Assembly: GCA_030490835.1 (NCBI GenBank)
Contig: CM059971.1
Coordinates: forward strand, 125,272,564-125,336,563
Direction: 5' to 3'
Length of the DNA: 64,000 nt
DNA from: Annona cherimola
Lineage: Eukaryota; Streptophyta; Magnoliopsida; Magnoliales; Annonaceae
The position numbers were made by a program, and so were the translations under genes. How positions within the stretch are numbered: the first letter of the stretch is position 1; the number at the start of each line of letters is the position of its first letter. Of the stretch, positions 23,529 through 35,229 are shown one piece after another. The notes under the pieces were generated by a model. That model made no database searches. It had not been told where the DNA came from and worked only from the letters and a program-made list of their open reading frames with translations.

Positions 23529-24090
23529 GTTGTCAGAGACAAGACAGAAGAGCTGCGATAGCAAAGGCCCGACATAGAAGGCTTCCACCTCCTCACACTC
23601 CTCCTCCAATGAGCTGAAGTTGTCTTCGCCGACAACCTGGAAGAAGTGAACAAGATGCTGCTGGAGAGCTGAGAGCTGTCGATGCCCTTAGGAACGTCTG
23701 CGCAGCACATGGCGGCTTACTTCTCCGAAGCCATGTCTGCTCGCTTGGTTAGCTCTTGCCTGGAAATCTATGCGCCACTACTCAGCGCAGCACTGCACAA
23801 CCACAATATGGTCTCTACATTCCAGGTCTTCAACGCCATCAACCCGTTCGTAAAGTTCTCTCACGTTACAGCAAACCAAGCAACCTAGGAAGCGTTCGAA
23901 TGCGAGGAGCGAGTGCACATCGTCGACCTGGACACAATGCAAGGGTTGGAATGGCCGGGGCTATTTCATATCATGACATTGAGGCCCGGAGGACCCTCAT
24001 ACATATGCCCCTTAAGGGACTGGGCACGTCCGGTGAAGCGCTGGAGGCGATTGGGAAGCAACACATCCACGTGGGTTGCTGGTGATGTTC
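23529..24090 (+). pseudogene. SCR-like: SCARECROW (GRAS family) gene fragment
   Basis: Translated on the plus strand across two frames, this follows the SCARECROW GRAS domain: a VRDKTEELR stretch, EGFHLLTLLLQ (leucine-rich region I start), ADNLEEVNKMLLE, then [20 protein letters not shown] from 23682, [40 protein letters not shown] (the VHIID motif) and [14 protein letters not shown]. It has at least four in-frame stops (a TAG near 23550, TGA at the usual Cys of LLLQC, a TGA in MLLES, and a TAG before EAFE) and one frame change near 24000. The C-terminal half of the GRAS domain is absent. SCARECROW controls endodermis identity; this copy cannot encode it. Confidence 0.88.
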
Positions 24091-24382
24091 TCTCACACTC
24101 CCTTGGATTGCTTGGGTGGAGCTTACGGTCAACCGTTGGCGCCTCTTCTTCATTAACTCCAACGTTGGTTTCGGAGGCCGGTGTGGAGTAGAGACGAAGT
24201 TGCTTTTGCTCGGATGGTTATACGCGTCATTTTAAAAAAAAAATGACCACGTGGTTTTTAACAGCGCTATGGCCAAGGGTTTGGTATGCAAAAGGGGTTA
24301 AAATACAAATGACCAAATTTTAGGTTAAAAATACAAATAGGCAAAATTAGAGAATTTAAAATGCAAAAAACCCTACAAAAGT

Positions 24383-25814
24383 CAAGCAACTATCAATTTC
24401 ACATATTCAGATAGGATTTTAGAGGCTGTCCGAATAAAAAAATTGTATGAATAATGAAAATGAAGAAAATTGCAGCCGAATTACGGTGCATTCAAATAAA
24501 CTCTAGTATTTACTAAATTTGCATTTGTTTATTTAATATTAAAATTTTTCCATTTAAAATTTTTTATTCTTTGACAACTATCTTTTTTAATTATTTTTTC
24601 TGCCTAGATGGATGGTGGGATGGAAAATTCTTAGCAGATGGCTTAGTGTAACCTAGCTACACTGAAGTGTGCCAGTCACAAAGGAATAGAATTTTTGGTT
24701 TTTCAAAAAAAAATTCTTATTCTTAAAAAATAATAATTTATTTTTCATTTCTAATACATTTTTTTTCCAATCTCAATATACAACACAACTTTTTCATCTT
24801 ATATTCTCATCCATCTTAGTTGATTTGTCTAGCTAAATAATCTTTTTTTAAAATTTTAAAAAAAAATTTGGTCTGCATATATATGAACCTAACTATGTTC
24901 TTTTCCTTATCCATTTTTTCTTATTTTTAGACATTTATTAGCACGACAGAGTCTTTTTATCATTTTTAAAATTTGAAAAATATCAATGTATAGCCAAAGT
25001 TTATAAAATTTTAGCACTGGATTAATCTTAAGTTAGCTCACATGTTCAGCAAAACTTTTTTTTCAAAAAAATCGGGATCATTTGGCAAGACAAACTTGTA
25101 CACTTACATCTAGCTGTAATGTATCATATCTCATATTAAAATGTTATATGTTTAATGTTAAACTTTATTTAGAATAATATATTTATATATTTACCGAAAA
25201 GAAAATAATTTAGAATACTATATTTATATTATTTTATCTAAAATATTTAAAAATATATTATCTAAATAATGTCAAAATAAGTCTTATATTTTTCCATATT
25301 GGCAAATTATACCCTGCTATTAACATCCCGCAGGGTTTTTTTTCCATAACAGTAGAGATATATTGTAGAAGTTTCATTAGAAACTAACAAATCAATTATA
25401 GTAGTTCAATTTAAATCTCGACCAAAATTTTAAATTTTCTGATTAAATATTATACATTAGAAATGACGAGTCAACATTTCATTTATAAGCCCCTCAAATT
25501 CTAATATATTTTACATAAGCAATAAAACGAAATAGGTTTAACTATTTAAATAAAAAAAGAAAATTTTATGATTTAAATAAAAGAATTATATATAATTCAA
25601 TCAAGACTAAACTTTAATTATTTTTTTGCCGCTCGTATATTTTACTATAAGTTTGCTAGCCGAAAATTAGACATTGTTGGTTGCATATTTTAAAGATAAA
25701 TTTCATTAGTCGACAAAATCTAAACTAAATTATGGTACATAATTTTAAACGATACATATTGATTAATATAGCAAGTTTATTACACATGCTCTATAAAACT
25801 TCTTCCAATTATTC
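24383..25814. other. Intergenic, no gene recognised
   Basis: Very AT-rich. 24490-24600 has a partial family A arm (CCATTTAAAATTTTTTATTC). Nothing else is assignable. Confidence 0.4.
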
Positions 25815-25821
25815 TTAAATG

Positions 25822-26190
25822 CAGCTAGGTGTGCTTAGCTTTAGTGCACCTAGGTGTATTTAACTCATTTTAAAAAAAATTGAAACTTTTTTATCAAACT
25901 GTTACTTTAAGTGTATTTAATATGCGTATCAATTTTTATCATTTTTGAAAATTTTTAGATTTTTTTTAGATTTTAAAAAATTAATGATATTTTAGTAATT
26001 TTAAATTACCAAAATGCTATTGATTTTTAAAAATAAAAAATCTAAAAATCTTCAAAAATAGTAAAAATTGATACACATGTTAAATGTAAATAAATTAATA
26101 GTTGTGCAAAAAAAATTTCAAAAAAAAAAATGAATATTTGCACTTGTGTGTATCAAAGCTAAGTGCACTTAGGTGCACCTGATCGAAACC
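25822..26190. mobile_element. Foldback element, family C
   Basis: The left end CAGCTAGGTGTGCTTAGCTT and right end AGCTAAGTGCACTTAGGTGC are inverted; arms carry TGTATTTAATATGCGTATCA and its inverse GATACACATGTTAAAT. It is the same family as 17090-17466. Confidence 0.78.
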
Positions 26191-26489
26191 CATTAATTTG
26201 TTGGCATTGAATATATAAATTTGAAATTTTAATACTCCGTCTATAGTAAGTCAACATAATACTAAACTTATGACATGAAAATATTTATATTTATATATAG
26301 TCATATAGAAAATTAGAAATTTTAATAAAATATCTACTTGATATAGTTATCTCTACTTAATTTGTTGGAAGTAAAATTTTATTTCAAATTAAAATATAAA
26401 AATATATAATTTTAAATATTTTCATGTGAGAGTGCCACAATAAAATTTTTCAGAGTTAAAAAAAGAGAGTCCTACCATATGGTGTGGAA

Positions 26490-26821
26490 TGTTTTAATGC
26501 ATCATAATATATTAAAATTTCAATGTATCAAGGTGCCAAATTCATTTTTAATTTTTCGAAAATATTTTTATGAAACTGTTAATCTAGATTTATTTCATAT
26601 ATAAATCAAAATTTACCATTTTTAAGTTATATATTTAATTTTTTAAAATAAGGGTTTTAGTCATTTTTAAATAACTAAAATACCAGTGTTTTTAAATAAT
26701 AAAAATAGATATGAAAATTTCAAAATTAGTAAAACTTAATATATAAGTTAAATACACTTAAATTAATAGTTTTATAAAAAAAATTCAAAAAATGTTTACA
26801 TGATAATGCATTGAAATTTTA
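26490..26821. mobile_element. Foldback element with family C core, different ends
   Basis: Ends: ATATTAAAATTTCAATGTAT on the left and AATGCATTGAAATTTTAGGA on the right, inverted. Between them lies the common core (GATTTATTTCATATATAAAT ... AAACTTAATATATAAGTTAA). A family A MITE starts at its right edge. Confidence 0.65.
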
Positions 26822-27122
26822 GGATATGTTTTGGAAAATTTAAGACTTTTTTAAATAGAACTTTTCAATATAAAACTTTTCACTTTCCATAATTATTATT
26901 TTTTTACATCTTCGTATACAACTACTTTACTTTTCAATTATTCTATACAATTATCTATACAACCAAACTATCTATTTTAACACAACCAACCTATCTATTT
27001 TAATTTTATTTTCTTTATTTTTCATCATTATTCGTATTACATGACATCATTTTTTACCAATTCAACAACTTTTATATCAACAAATTTTTTTTATCAAAAG
27101 TTTTATGATTCTACGGACACCC
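26822..27122. mobile_element. Tourist-like MITE, family A (301 bp), possibly carrying foreign sequence
   Basis: Starts GGATATGTTTTGG and ends ACGGACACCC, flanked by TTA at 26819-26821 and 27123-27125. The interior has the standard arms (ACTTTTCACTTTCCATAATT, CATGACATCATTTTTTACCA). Confidence 0.8.
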
Positions 27123-27125
27123 TTA

Positions 27126-27383
27126 GTGCATGATGCATCATGGAAACATTTCCTTGACCTGATGAGGCTGTCAGGCTACGCTGATGGCTGGCGTCGAATG
27201 CCTATGGTGCCCGAGATCCGAGATGTGGTCTACAAAATCAGCTTCCAGATCTTGGGAAGCGTATTGGGATTTGCTCAGATTGCACGCAGTTTCGGCAATA
27301 TATATTGGGAAGCGATTGAGTACATCAGCCGAGACACATGGAATTTTGAAATTTTAAAGAACCCCCTTAAAGTTTTAAAATAA
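27126..27383 (+). other. Unrecognised open frame, coding-like composition
   Basis: Between two repeats lies about 220 bp of clearly less AT-rich DNA with a frame open from 27105 to 27383 on the plus strand. The translation includes FLDLMRLSGYADGWRRMPMV and FQILGSVLGFAQIARSFGNI. I do not recognise the family. The upstream start lies inside the neighbouring MITE, so the ATG is not trustworthy. It may be a gene relic or a captured exon; no splice sites or downstream exons were found. Confidence 0.35.
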
Positions 27384-27419
27384 TTTATTTACCTGCTGTA
27401 GCAATTCAACACTGCTTCT

Positions 27420-27925
27420 AGAAGTTGTCTCATGTAATTTCCTCAAATTTTAAGATATTGATCCTTAACGAAAAATTATCCATTTATTGTATTTAATATC
27501 ATTTGTTTTGCTATAAGACCAAGTTTCATCTAAATCAAGTATGTGTATGGGTCACATTTACTTAAATATATATATATATATATATATATATTTCATGTGT
27601 AAATTATGAAAAACACTTAGATTCATTCACATATATATTAAAATGTAACAATACTTTATAGGATCATTTATCCACATATTATTAATATTTTAGATGGTTT
27701 AGATGTTGAAAAACTATTTTCAAGTTGATATTTTAGCATTGAGCCATTTTATTACGTTGATTTTGCACATTTATAGATGAAACTCATATATAGTGAAATT
27801 AAAAAATTAAAAGGGTTTTCCGGATATTATAAATGATGCTAAATACAAACGATAAAATAAATTTTCATCAACTATTAAGATTTTAAAAATCAAAAGGTTA
27901 CATAGAAGCGGGACCGTGTAAATAT
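27420..27925. mobile_element. Long-TIR element, family E
   Basis: Left part CTTCTAGAAGTTGTCTCATG and right part (inverse) GGTCCCGCTTCTATGTAACC are loosely inverted. The body matches 34596-35125 along its length (GGTTTAGATGTTGAAAAAC, TTTATAGATGA(A/G)ACTCATAT). A (TA)n run of about 25 bp sits at 27566-27591. Confidence 0.6.
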
Positions 27926-27927
27926 AG

Positions 27928-28870
27928 AGAGAAATATTCAGGTACAACTTTATTGTACCAAAATTATAATGCATTTATCTCAAAATAGGCGCCATGTAAT
28001 CATAAAATTATAATCTACTACATCTATTGTATTCAGAATTATATATTCTATTATCATACTAATTTTATCCCAATTGGATATATGTATGGACCCTATATGA
28101 AAATGGTATAAATTCTACGTAATAAAATGTTTTGATGTAATAATAACTTTAAAGTTATTTTTTCAACATGTAAATTATTTTCTATAAATTTATATACGGA
28201 TAAATGATTATATAAAGTATGAATATATTTAAGTACATATGGGTCTATTGCAGGCCAAATGTATGATAAGTTCCGACGCAGGCAAATTCACCTGAACATA
28301 TCTCATATATATATAAATATTCAAGTGTAGTTACTTGGACCATAAATTACGGGGCAACAATCTCAAAATGGGCTCCACGTGATCATAAAATGATAATCTA
28401 CTCCACCAATATTATTTGAAATTTTGTATTTTATTACTATATTAATTTTCATCCCAATTAGATATGTGTACCATCTGAAAATTGTACAAATTCAACAAAA
28501 TAAAATAGTTTGACATAAATAACAACTTTAAAGTTGTTTTTTTCAACATGTAAACTATTTTCTATATAATTTATATATAGATAAATAATTGTGTAAAATA
28601 TTAATGCCTTTTAGTATAAGTAGGGCCCATTTTGGGCCAAATGCATGATAAGTTTTTATGCAGGCAAATGCATTAGAACATATCTTATATATATATATAG
28701 AGAGAGAGACTAGAGAGAGAGAGAAATATTCAGGGGTACGCATTTGTACCATAATTTATGGTGTAGTTGCCTCAAAATGGGTCTACATGATCATAAAATT
28801 ATAATCTACTCTATCCATTATATTGAGAATTATGTTCTATTATCATACTAATTTTCATCCAAATTAGATA
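27928..28870. mobile_element. Tandem array of three TA-flanked MITEs, family B
   Basis: Units at about 27928-28300, 28300-28690 and 28690-28870 (cut short) share the order GAGAAATATTCAGGT(A/G), TCATAAAATTATAATCTACT, ATTTTCATCCCAATTAGATA, TCAACATGTAAA(T/C)TATTTTCTA, GGGCCCATTTTGGGCC. They are separated only by short (TA)n or (GA)n runs. No coding capacity. Partners are at 36.6, 43.5-44.7, 54.8 and 62.9-63.6 kb. Confidence 0.75.
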
Positions 28871-29124
28871 TTATCACACAAATTTTTTTTTTCCTTTTTT
28901 TTTTTTCTTTTTAAAAATCTGATGACCAAGTTCCAAATTTCACCAGTGTGAAAGTAGAAACCCCCGAAATCCCAAATTCCACTACGTGGTTTCCCCCACC
29001 GATCCAAACACCCGAAAATCTCCAAATTCCTGAACAAAAGGCAACGAAAGCATATCTAACTCGTTTCCCTCTCAAATATGCCTAAGAAATCAAATTTCGA
29101 TATTTTCCTCTGTTTTTCAAGGGA

Positions 29125-29440
29125 ACTGATTCAATACATCTCGGTCTAAAACTTTATTTTTTAAAATTTTTTTGAAAATATTTCATACAATTGTTAAACT
29201 AGGTGTATTTGATATGTGTATCAATTTTTATTATTTTTGAATATTTTGAATATTTTTTGAATTTTTAAAAATTAAATTACTAAAATGCCGCTGATTTTTA
29301 AAAATCCGAAAAAATATATAAAAATCTGTAAAAGTAGTACAAATTGATACATAGTTTAAATATATTTAGATTAACAATTGTGTGAAATTTTTTTTTTTTT
29401 TTTTTTTTAAAAAAATTTCGCACTCAAATGCATTGAATTA
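29125..29440. mobile_element. Foldback element with family C core
   Basis: Ends GGGAACTGATTCAATACATC and GCATTGAATTAGTCCC are inverted; arms carry TGTATTTGATATGTGTATCA and its inverse. A T-run of 20 bp lies in the right arm (29389-29408). Confidence 0.65.
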
Positions 29441-31024
29441 GTCCCGGTTTTTTCAAGTGATCTTTGTTTTTGAATGGAAAATGCTACGACAACAAACCGT
29501 AGTCTCTTGTATCTACTACTGGCTATCAGCTCTTTGTCGTCATCCTCACTGCTGGTGATTGCTGCGGTGAGTTGACCGCCAGCGGCCCATCGTCGATTTC
29601 GCGGAAAGGCGCCAGATTTGAGGGAAAGCAAGTAAGAATTAAGAATTTTTGGGGGGGCTCTCTTTCCCTTTTTTTTCAGCAGTTTGCTGGAATCAGGGAG
29701 GGTTTCATCATTAAAAAAAAGAAAAAAAAGAAGAAGAAGAAAAAAAAAAAAAAGAGGGGTTGTATCTAGGCTGCAGGGCTGTTCAAACAAGGTCCAACGA
29801 CCCCCTTTTATAGGCCTAAATGGCCCAAGGATGCCTATTTTATCTGCATGTTCGGCCCGTGGCCTTCCACGGGTTCGAGTCATACTCCCTCTTACCCTTT
29901 AACAAGTTCCAATCGTGACCACCTTTCGCGGGTTCCAGGGTTGAGTCATTAGCAGGTTCAAATCAATGTGTTGGAAATAAAACCAAACCGAACAGTCCAA
30001 CCAATCAGGCCGTAAACCATTCATACCCAGTGCGTTGATTTAACCTTAGTTAAACTACGGTTGAACTAGAAAAATTTTAAAAAATCATTCATGAAAATCG
30101 GTTCATTTTTCAATAATTGTTACAAAGCGGCCTATCCGTGGATGACTCCTTTAGAAACTTGTGGATGGTTGGTCGCCACGACCCTCGAATTTCCGTTAGC
30201 TTTGTCAACCTACTTTAGTTCGTTGAGTGCTTTGGACCGCTGAATGGGTTCCCATGATGATGATGATTATATTTAAACAATCAATTAAGGGTTTTTTACA
30301 TGTCCACACTTTGAAAACATTACTTTCTCATCAATGAAATCGTAAATTGTTACCTATTTTCTATGGTACATAATCTAGTACGGAAGACACAACTCCCATA
30401 ATATAATAAGGAGGATATTGCTCCCACAATTAAAATTAGGAGACACTTTGGCAACGGTTGGTCTTATATTTGAGTCTTTCCAATAATGTGGGAGTTTAAA
30501 ATATTTATCTTTCCAATGAATGAAGGCATATTATTATGGAAGCTATGTTTCCCAGGTTAATCAGGTGAAACATAATATCTCGATATTAAAAATTTGTAAG
30601 AATTTCCTCAAGGTTGTTTGTAACATCAATTCAGATGAATATAAATGTATACAAAAAATAATAATAATAATAATCAGAAGGCACAACCCATGCCTAATTT
30701 CAAACCAGGGACTAGCGGCTAAAGGGGCACAACCCCACTTCCGCTACTCATATGTGGTACCTCATATTAGTTTCATAAATATTATATTAAATTAACTTTT
30801 TTTTGGCTATAGGTATATTTATTGTATTAAACATAATGTATGAATTTGGATTTGAAAAATTAATAACTAATATTATAAAAACAGCGCATATACTTTTAAC
30901 GGTTTAAATCTCTTCTTTTGAATGTGAGTTTATAACTTCTTTTATTACAATGCTAGTTGTAACTTACTATGCACATATGTAATACATTTAATTTTACACA
31001 GGGACTTTGATATGAAAAACATAA
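29441..31024. other. Intergenic, no gene recognised
   Basis: 29407-29883 (minus) is open but low in complexity, because it runs through a purine tract (29712-29756, AAG/AAAAG), and its translation has no domain. 30365-30480 (GGAAGACACAACTCCC) resembles parts of the SINE at 57.2 kb. 30650-30674 is an (ATA)n run, followed by a GC-richer stretch (30680-30770) with a retroelement-like CAAACCAGGGACT. Confidence 0.4.
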
Positions 31025-31228
31025 TTAAGTGGCGAGAGCGCGAGGCGAGGAGGAGAAGGGAGTTCGGTGATTGGTATCTCGGGTAGGCGTGGAGAGCGCG
31101 CAGGACGGTTCGTAGGGGCAGCCCTTTTTACAGCTCATCTGTTAATAAGGAGAGGGACGCTCCCACTATTCGAACTCGGGTCGGCAGCTGGAAATAGGTT
31201 GAGCTACCGTGTCAACGCAGAGGATGTA
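31025..31228 (-). repeat. tRNA-like SINE candidate
   Basis: On the minus strand GGTAGCTCAACC (A-box-like) is followed 24 bp later by CCGAGTTCGAATAGTGG (B-box-like), then about 150 bp of GC-rich sequence. This is the layout of a tRNA-derived SINE. No tail or target duplication was identified, so it may be truncated. Confidence 0.45.
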
Positions 31229-31704
31229 TGATTTTTTACAAAGGTAAACAATAAACTCTCAAATATTAGCATTACAAATGGGCCGAGCTGAAAATCACAT
31301 CCGGTGAGATTCAAACCCACGCTCAACAACATTTAAATGACTTATCTAAGCTGCTACGATTAACCGAGCATGACTCAGTCGATACAGGGCTATTTGGTTT
31401 TAGACATATAGTTTCTACCTGATTCTTACCGCACTCTACTTTAATAAGAATGTTAAACGTAAGTTGAGGGTTTGAGTTGAAAATGCGTGCTACATTTAAG
31501 AATTTAAAAAGATTTTCTATTTATCAAATATAAAGTCATATCTAGATTCAATTTATGGGTTAATGTTTCAACATATTGCTAATTAGTGAGAGCAAATCAT
31601 CAGTACCCATAGAAAATTATTATTAAGTTTGAGATAATTAAAGTTATAAATAATGTGAAAATTTTGAAAGGAAGTAAGAATATGATTAAAAAATATATTT
31701 ATAA

Positions 31705-31991
31705 TTTTTAATGGAACATAATTATATATACCATAATGTATTTTAAACTAAAATACAACATTTATTTATTTTTACGATTAATTTTTTTTTTGCTTTCTTC
31801 TTCATAAACATGTTTTTCTGAGTGTATTCAATTTATATACAAAGTTTTGTCATTTTGCAATATTTTGACATATTTATTTTTGGTTTTTTGAATATCACCA
31901 ATTTGAAGGGCATTTAAGTCATTTTTCACCCCCTAAAAACTTAATTTTTAAAAAAATCAAAAATAAATCTGGAAAATATTGTAAAATGACA

Positions 31992-32028
<37 letters not shown>

Positions 32029-32125
32029 ATACACTTATGTAAACATGTTTATGAAAAAAATTAAAAAGTATAATTAATTTTAAAAATAAATAAATATTAT
32101 ATTTTAACCTAAAATACGTTATGAT
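31705..32125. mobile_element. Foldback element, family D
   Basis: Outer ends ACCATAATGTATTTTAAACT and (inverse) ATCATAACGTATTTTAGGTT; core and centre as at 9545-9950 (TAAGTCATTTTTCACCCCCT at the centre). A (TA)n run of about 32 bp (31994-32026) interrupts the right arm. Confidence 0.75.
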
Positions 32126-32532
32126 GTATGCCGGGCGGGCAAGTCTCTTCAGTCCCGGTCGGGACTGGTTGACTTAACCTAGTCCTCTTTTTGAAAGCCC
32201 ATTGCTGTCACAAGTTACGAAAATACTAATAGGGCAAACCCGAATTCGCACCCTAAATAGTTGGCGCTAGCGTGTACTGTATATCACAAGATGAACTCTT
32301 ACAAAGAAATGGATGCGTAGATTTGTTTGTAATAGCTTTTAGCTTTGCAGGTAGAGAATCTGGTAAGGTCGTAGCCTGTAAATCGATCTTTTCTTGCCTA
32401 TGTTGGAAGAGATCTATCATATCATTCCAACTAATTCTGCAAAAACATTAACATTTTATTTGTAAATCCTAGAACAACCAAAGACGCTACATCTAGTGTT
32501 TGGACAAAAGGATAAAAAGAAGCCAATCTGCA
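32126..32532. other. 3' flank of GDSL gene B
   Basis: Moderately AT-rich sequence after the stop codon of gene B. It probably includes its 3' UTR, but no polyadenylation signal could be chosen with confidence. An inverted repeat (TCCCGGTCGGGACT) lies near 32153. Confidence 0.4.
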
Positions 32533-34102
32533 TCATGTTAATTCGTGCCTACCATCTTGCTGAAGTGATGATGACAAGCAGGAGTTGTTGGTGAAATTTG
32601 ACGCTTCCATCACTCTGTCGGCAATCAATCGATTTGCCGCGTCAGTGGTGTGAATTCCATCCCAACAAATGTATGTGGACGGATCGCTGCACACAGGATC
32701 CAAGACGTTGGCGCACATAGCTGCAGGATTGGAGTTGTAAATCCCTCCCGAACCACAGCATGCCCTGAGTGTCTCATTGCTCATGAATCCTGCAACAGCA
32801 ACAACCACCCAAGGCGTTGGTGTTTGCGATGGCAAGTAGACTTGCAGTCAAGTGATCTATTTTCAATCAGAAAATGGAGCATACCATATTCGGACGGAGA
32901 GACGTACAAGCGCATGGCAGCATTGTAATAATCTGCATACAAGATGGTAGCATTCGGGTGTAGAGCTCGTAGCCCATCTAGCTTCCTCTTCAGTAGGCGA
33001 TTGTACTTGACAGTGAACTCATTTATATGCCTGAGACAACCAGTTTGGGGATCGTAGTCTTCCGCACTGTCGCTCTTGAACTTGTTTAGATACGCCGGGA
33101 AACAGCCAAATGGCAGGTTGCCGGGGACGAGGATTGTCCTAGCCCCATACTCGATCATTGTCTGCAATACATTAATCAATACATCGAGTACCATAAGTAT
33201 TGTAAATGGATGAAGTAATCCCATTAATTAACTCACATTGATTGCTGACGCAACAGTATCGACGATCGCCGGCATGAATCTTTGAATCTCTTCTATGCTT
33301 CTGCTCTGAAGCAAGGGGAAGCTAAGGTCGTTACCTCCAATCTCTCCCAAGAGAATCAGAGAGCTTCCAAGAAAGTCCCTACAATCTGCCAGGTTTAAAT
33401 CCAAAGAATCAAAAAGAATCGAGAAGATCAGTTAATTACAGGCTTTAAATACAAATTTGTGAGTTAATTACCTGATGGGCTAGAGCAAAGAGAAGGCAGC
33501 AGTTGTTTGAACCACTCCAGCTGAATTCCTAGCGAATTGTTGGTCAAAGTCATCCAAATGCCTCTTTCTTTGAAGAAAGAGATATTAAGGGCTGTAGCTC
33601 CGGCGACTGCAAAATTGGCTCCCTGACTAAAATTTTGGCCGGGTACAAGATAGGGGGGTGGGAATGGAAGGCCCACTTTCCCAGCTGTTTAATTTCCAAA
33701 AAGCAATCACATATACGAACACTTGCAACGGCAATATTCAATCAAAACATAAACATACGTGCGCACGATTGCGTGAATAATCTTTTTTATGGGGCGGGGC
33801 GGGGCGGGGCGGGGCAGGCTTATATACGTACCTATGAAGTCTACTATCAAACGTCCGTTGGAAAATCTGCCAGCAGGGTGATGGAAGTAAGTCATGCCAT
33901 ATGGGGGGTTAACAATACCAGTTGTTCCTGGGATGTGGTCATAGATTGCATTGCCAGAGTCTGTGAGGGAATCGCCGAAGCTAAAGATGGACGTGTAGCA
34001 GCACAATACATGAGAAGTGGAATTTGAAAGGGCAGTCAAGATCGTAATTAGAATACGAAAGAGCTTAATGGAGTTAAAATGGGAGGAAGGAGAAGAAGCC
34101 AT
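32533..34102 (-). CDS. GDSL esterase/lipase B (five exons, 388 aa)
   Basis: Exons on the minus strand: 34102-33832, 33684-33472, 33385-33237, 33161-32885 and 32789-32533 (271, 213, 149, 277, 257 bp), all introns GT-AG. Exon 3 lacks any ATG but keeps its length and phase. The protein has a signal peptide (MASSPSSHFN..., hydrophobic to about residue 32), block [31 protein letters not shown] and the C-terminal DPSTYICWDGIH. All catalytic positions are kept. It differs from the others in exon 5, where SNETLRACCGSGGIYNSNPA replaces the Gly/Tyr-rich stretch. Intron 1 starts with a (GCCCC)n tract 16 bp after the donor. Closest by eye to gene D. Substrate unknown. Confidence 0.92.
33791..33815. repeat. 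(GGGGC)5 microsatellite in intron 1 of GDSL gene B
   Basis: Five perfect GGGGC units on the plus strand, 16 bp from the splice donor. Gene D has only a broken version at the same place (GGGCGAGGCAGGGCAGG, 60184-60200). The G-rich strand is the template strand and could form G-quadruplexes. Confidence 0.95.
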
Positions 34103-34156
34103 TATTTGTGGGGAAGAGTTGCTACGATGGACTGTGGCTTCTGCGCATGAACAGCT

Positions 34157-34165
34157 CTTTTAAAT
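34157..34165 (-). promoter_or_regulatory. Degenerate TATA box of GDSL gene B
   Basis: On the minus strand CATTTAAAAGAG stands where genes A and D have TTATAA, 55-63 bp upstream of the ATG, with the shared flank TTTGACTTGG on its upstream side. Confidence 0.5.
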
Positions 34166-34595
34166 GTTCCAAGTCAAACCCAAACCCTTGCAGTCGTAGA
34201 TATCCACGCCCATCTCATTAAGCTGGGTGATTCACTAGGTCACAGTCTCAACTCTCAAGTGGGAAAAAGTGCAGTTTTTAATTTTTTACGGCTGTTAGGA
34301 AAAAAACGAAGGGGCTGAATTTACTTTTCTAATTCCCATGACTATTTTCGTTCCCTCGAGGACGGTGGCGACCGTCGAGACTCGAGATATGTGGGCGTGG
34401 ATATCAATAGTGCAATTTATTTATTGGGTCCGGAATTGGCACGAAATTGAGAAACTTCAAATTATGATTTCACATTTTCAGTACAAAGTTCGGCCCATTT
34501 TACTTTGTGCCAACTCATTTACTTTATTCCTTTTATTTCAGCATTTCTGCTTCTATATAGCTGGATTATATAAAAATAGTTTTATATAAACGAGA

Positions 34596-35125
34596 ATACT
34601 TCTGTAAAACCGAATTTTATAGAAGTGATTTTGTGAAATCCTTTCTATTTTCTAAATGTTGATCCTTGAGGAAAAATTTAATTCATTCATTGTATTTATC
34701 ATCATTTTTTAGCTAAGACACTAAGTTTCATTTCAATCCAATATGTGGATAAGCCACATTTACTTAAAAATATGTGCATTCATGTGTAAATTATGAAAAA
34801 TACTTAGATTTATTCAGACATATATTAGAATATAATAATACTTTATAAGAACATTTATCTACATCTTATTGATATTTTAGATGGTTTAGAAGTTGAAAAA
34901 ACTACTTTAGAGTTGATATTTTAATATTGAACCATTTTATTACATTGATTTTATACATTTATAGATGAGACTCATATACAACTAAATTAAAAAAAAATAA
35001 AAGGATTTCCAGGATACTACAAATGATGATAAATACAATGGATGGAATGGATCTTTTATCAACTATCAAGATTTTAAAAATAGAGGAGGTTTCGTAAAAT
35101 ATGGGTTTCATAGAAGTGTCCCTGA
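34596..35125. mobile_element. Long-TIR element, family E
   Basis: The left end ACTTCTGTAAAACCGAATTT and right end (inverse) ACTTCTATGAAACCCATATT are inverted, continuing to GAAATCCT-type text. The body matches 27420-27925. No coding capacity, superfamily unclear. Confidence 0.65.
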
Positions 35126-35229
35126 TATTCAATTTATTATCTTTAACTTCATTCATTGTTTTCATTTTAATGATTTTTGAGAAATATTGTATTTTGCATA
35201 ATTTATTTAGTTAGTAGACCAAGTTTTGT

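Larger units (their letters stand above)
22257..24373. mobile_element. Pack-MULE-like element carrying a SCARECROW fragment (2117 bp)
   Basis: The left end GGATTTTTTGCATTTTAAAC and right end (inverse) GGGTTTTTTGCATTTTAAAT are inverted repeats of about 100 bp, continuing with CT(T/C)TAA(C/T)TTTGCCTATTTG. Flanks form a 9-bp duplication with two mismatches: TACGAAGGT (22248-22256) and TACAAAAGT (24374-24382). The interior holds a GC-rich block with GRAS-gene sequence (23529-24090), a smaller unassigned GC-rich block (23100-23330) and a MITE (22890-23100). No transposase was seen. Confidence 0.82.

Noticed and set aside
27566..27591. CRISPR or other phased repeat array
   Set aside because: It is a simple (TA)n microsatellite, as are 31994-32026 and the family B junctions; no spacer structure exists and this is a plant nuclear sequence.
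29407..29883. 158-residue frame on the minus strand
   Set aside because: Depends on a poly-Phe/Lys run from an A/G tract; no domain.
33791..33815. Possible CpG-island promoter on the plus strand
   Set aside because: It is only a 25-bp pure microsatellite inside an intron, with no other promoter signals.
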